DNA from: CAYZJD01 sp964478455
GTDB taxonomy: Bacteria > Acidobacteriota > Terriglobia > Bryobacterales > Bryobacteraceae
NCBI GenBank assembly: GCA_964478455.1
Contig: CAYZJD010000223.1
Coordinates: 1-7,722 of the forward strand
Direction of reading: 5' to 3'
DNA: 7,722 nucleotides
Below, piece after piece: positions 7,601-7,722 of this stretch; the first letter of the stretch is position 1; each line of letters opens with the position of its first letter. The notes beneath the pieces were generated by a model, which saw nothing but the letters and a program-made list of their open reading frames with translations, had not been told where the DNA came from and did no database searches. The position numbers were made by a program, and so were the translations under genes.

Positions 7601-7722
7601 GTGGCCTCCACCGTCACCTGCGTTTCAACCGCGCCCACCGCGAGCGAGGCATCCACGCGGAGATTCTGGTTTACGGTCAGCTCGATGCCGGTCTGCACCT
7701 GCCTCTGGAAGCCGGACACCTC
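4696..7722 (-). CDS. Oar-like TonB-dependent outer-membrane receptor, 5' end outside window
   Basis: 1008 residues are visible; the start lies beyond the right edge. Residue numbers here count from the first codon in the window. The first ~38 residues (with DASLAVGAVETQVTVEA) look like the end of an N-terminal carboxypeptidase-regulatory-like domain. The plug domain follows at about 40-165, with the hallmark LPLNGRN at 64-70, PGV shortly after, and VQEVRV, AEYGR and GSQVNVVSRAGTNEFHGSAW at ~135-173. The remaining ~830 residues form the beta-barrel, with FFFGSYQGLRD, LTFGIRYEPYLPW and FFNAFNQVNFGS, and the protein ends in an aromatic residue (GLKLIW), the usual signal for barrel insertion by BAM. 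This is the architecture of the Oar-like receptors that are highly expanded in Acidobacteriota. It should import a substrate across the outer membrane using TonB-ExbBD energy. The substrate is unknown; the hydrolase next door hints at a glycan. No SusD-like partner is present downstream. The signal peptide and any TonB box would be outside the window. Confidence 0.92.
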   Translation of the reverse strand, partial: EVSGFQRQVQTGIELTVNQNLRVDASLAVGAVETQVTVEATAPLVDTTSHTMSGLVDDRRVVDLPLNGRNVIGLARILPGVLGVYAPQQMSDARGGPEMNVNGGRPNMNLFTFNGGYFNNPSRNTGMNYPPPDAVQEVRVLTHNFAAEYGRNPGSQVNVVSRAGTNEFHGSAWEFLRNSDLNARNFFSPRVADQKQNQFGVAAGGPAIRDKLFFFGSYQGLRDHREADTIEALVPSTAQRNGDFTGLGYDITNPVDALTGQPFTDSTGRPCVQGNMILAGCISPVAKNFLQFVPESPTGLVTSLAASPRRGDTWMARGDWNLSSAHRIFGSFFHDHNTRSNPFSTGNVPGYISESFVQDTYHLVVNDTYTFNPTLLNQFAFTYLNTPSDQVQTRTIDPIDLGINMPQYLPTGSVTVDVGGNFVVGSGFTTRFYSKNLQFRDTLSWIKGRHSFKFGWETMRLQFRQVFIGSPGFGFTGARSGDPVADFMLGAFDYLSLNFGVRDTDGRTLAHSAFFQDEFKVTPRLTLTFGIRYEPYLPWVEKDDRITTVVPGQQSRVVPDAPIGVLFPGDVPRGLAPNDLNNFAPRFGFAWDVFGNGRTSVRGGYGLFYESVNADSLAQENPPFAGFSNIYSGRIEDPYGSLGLTPPPVKTTAQFGCVKIDAYPGYDCPLFPLPIGGVFTDQSLRTPYIQSFNLSVQHQLTPTLMVETAYAGKIGIKIEALRTYNPAAFRPSARDGSPPSDQNINDRVIFEPGILSPIGFLLGNDFRSWYHSFQTQVTKRFSDGLTVIGAYTLSKSIDSSSTDNLGATVANPFDLRDERGRSDWDRRHAFVASWLYTPPVKFANPAANTLLGGWTLTGIHTVQSGLPLTFIMGDDVALDGTFGDQHAMLVPGVTVKDIVIDHSSRGAMVEHFFNTDAFIPTNDLPRGIYGNAGRGLISGPASSSSDFSLLKDFIVREPLKVQFRSEFFNAFNQVNFGSVRTAVNSGTFGRLRSAAAGRVIQFGLKLIW

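Overview
The window is a GC-rich bacterial contig, probably from a metagenome bin or draft genome because it contains a run of 100 Ns. The gene content suggests Acidobacteriota, perhaps of the Solibacter/Bryobacter type. It has a large Oar-like TonB-dependent receptor, exported tetratricopeptide (TPR) proteins and a secreted GH123/DUF4091-like glycoside hydrolase. The taxonomic call is an inference from gene families; no rRNA or marker gene is present.

Layout. Positions 1-94 are a left-edge stretch with no gene that can be assigned with confidence. Positions 95-1192 hold the 5' part of an exported TPR protein on the + strand, which runs into the gap at 1193-1292. Everything from 1293 to the right edge is coded on the minus strand. 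Read in the direction of transcription it is: a TonB-dependent receptor (7722 down to 4696, 5' end outside the window), a 14-bp-arm hairpin, a GH123-like secreted hydrolase (4647 to 2857), and a second exported TPR protein (2827 down to the gap). The spacings are 48 nt and about 29 nt, so the three minus-strand genes look like one transcription unit. The two TPR genes point at each other across the gap, and both lose their 3' ends there.

How the genes may work together (inference). The receptor would take a ligand across the outer membrane using TonB energy. The exported GH123-like enzyme would cut a glycan, possibly a hexosaminide. The TPR protein would act as an exported or periplasmic scaffold. 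No SusD-like lipoprotein is present, so this is not a classical Bacteroidota-type glycan utilisation locus.

I found no RNA gene, CRISPR array, transposase or phage gene, and no clearly new system. The most notable non-coding signal is the long hairpin between the receptor and the hydrolase. It pairs completely only when read as minus-strand RNA. The main caution is the gap: apparent long reading frames that cross it join a gene on one strand to the antisense of a gene on the other, and are not real.
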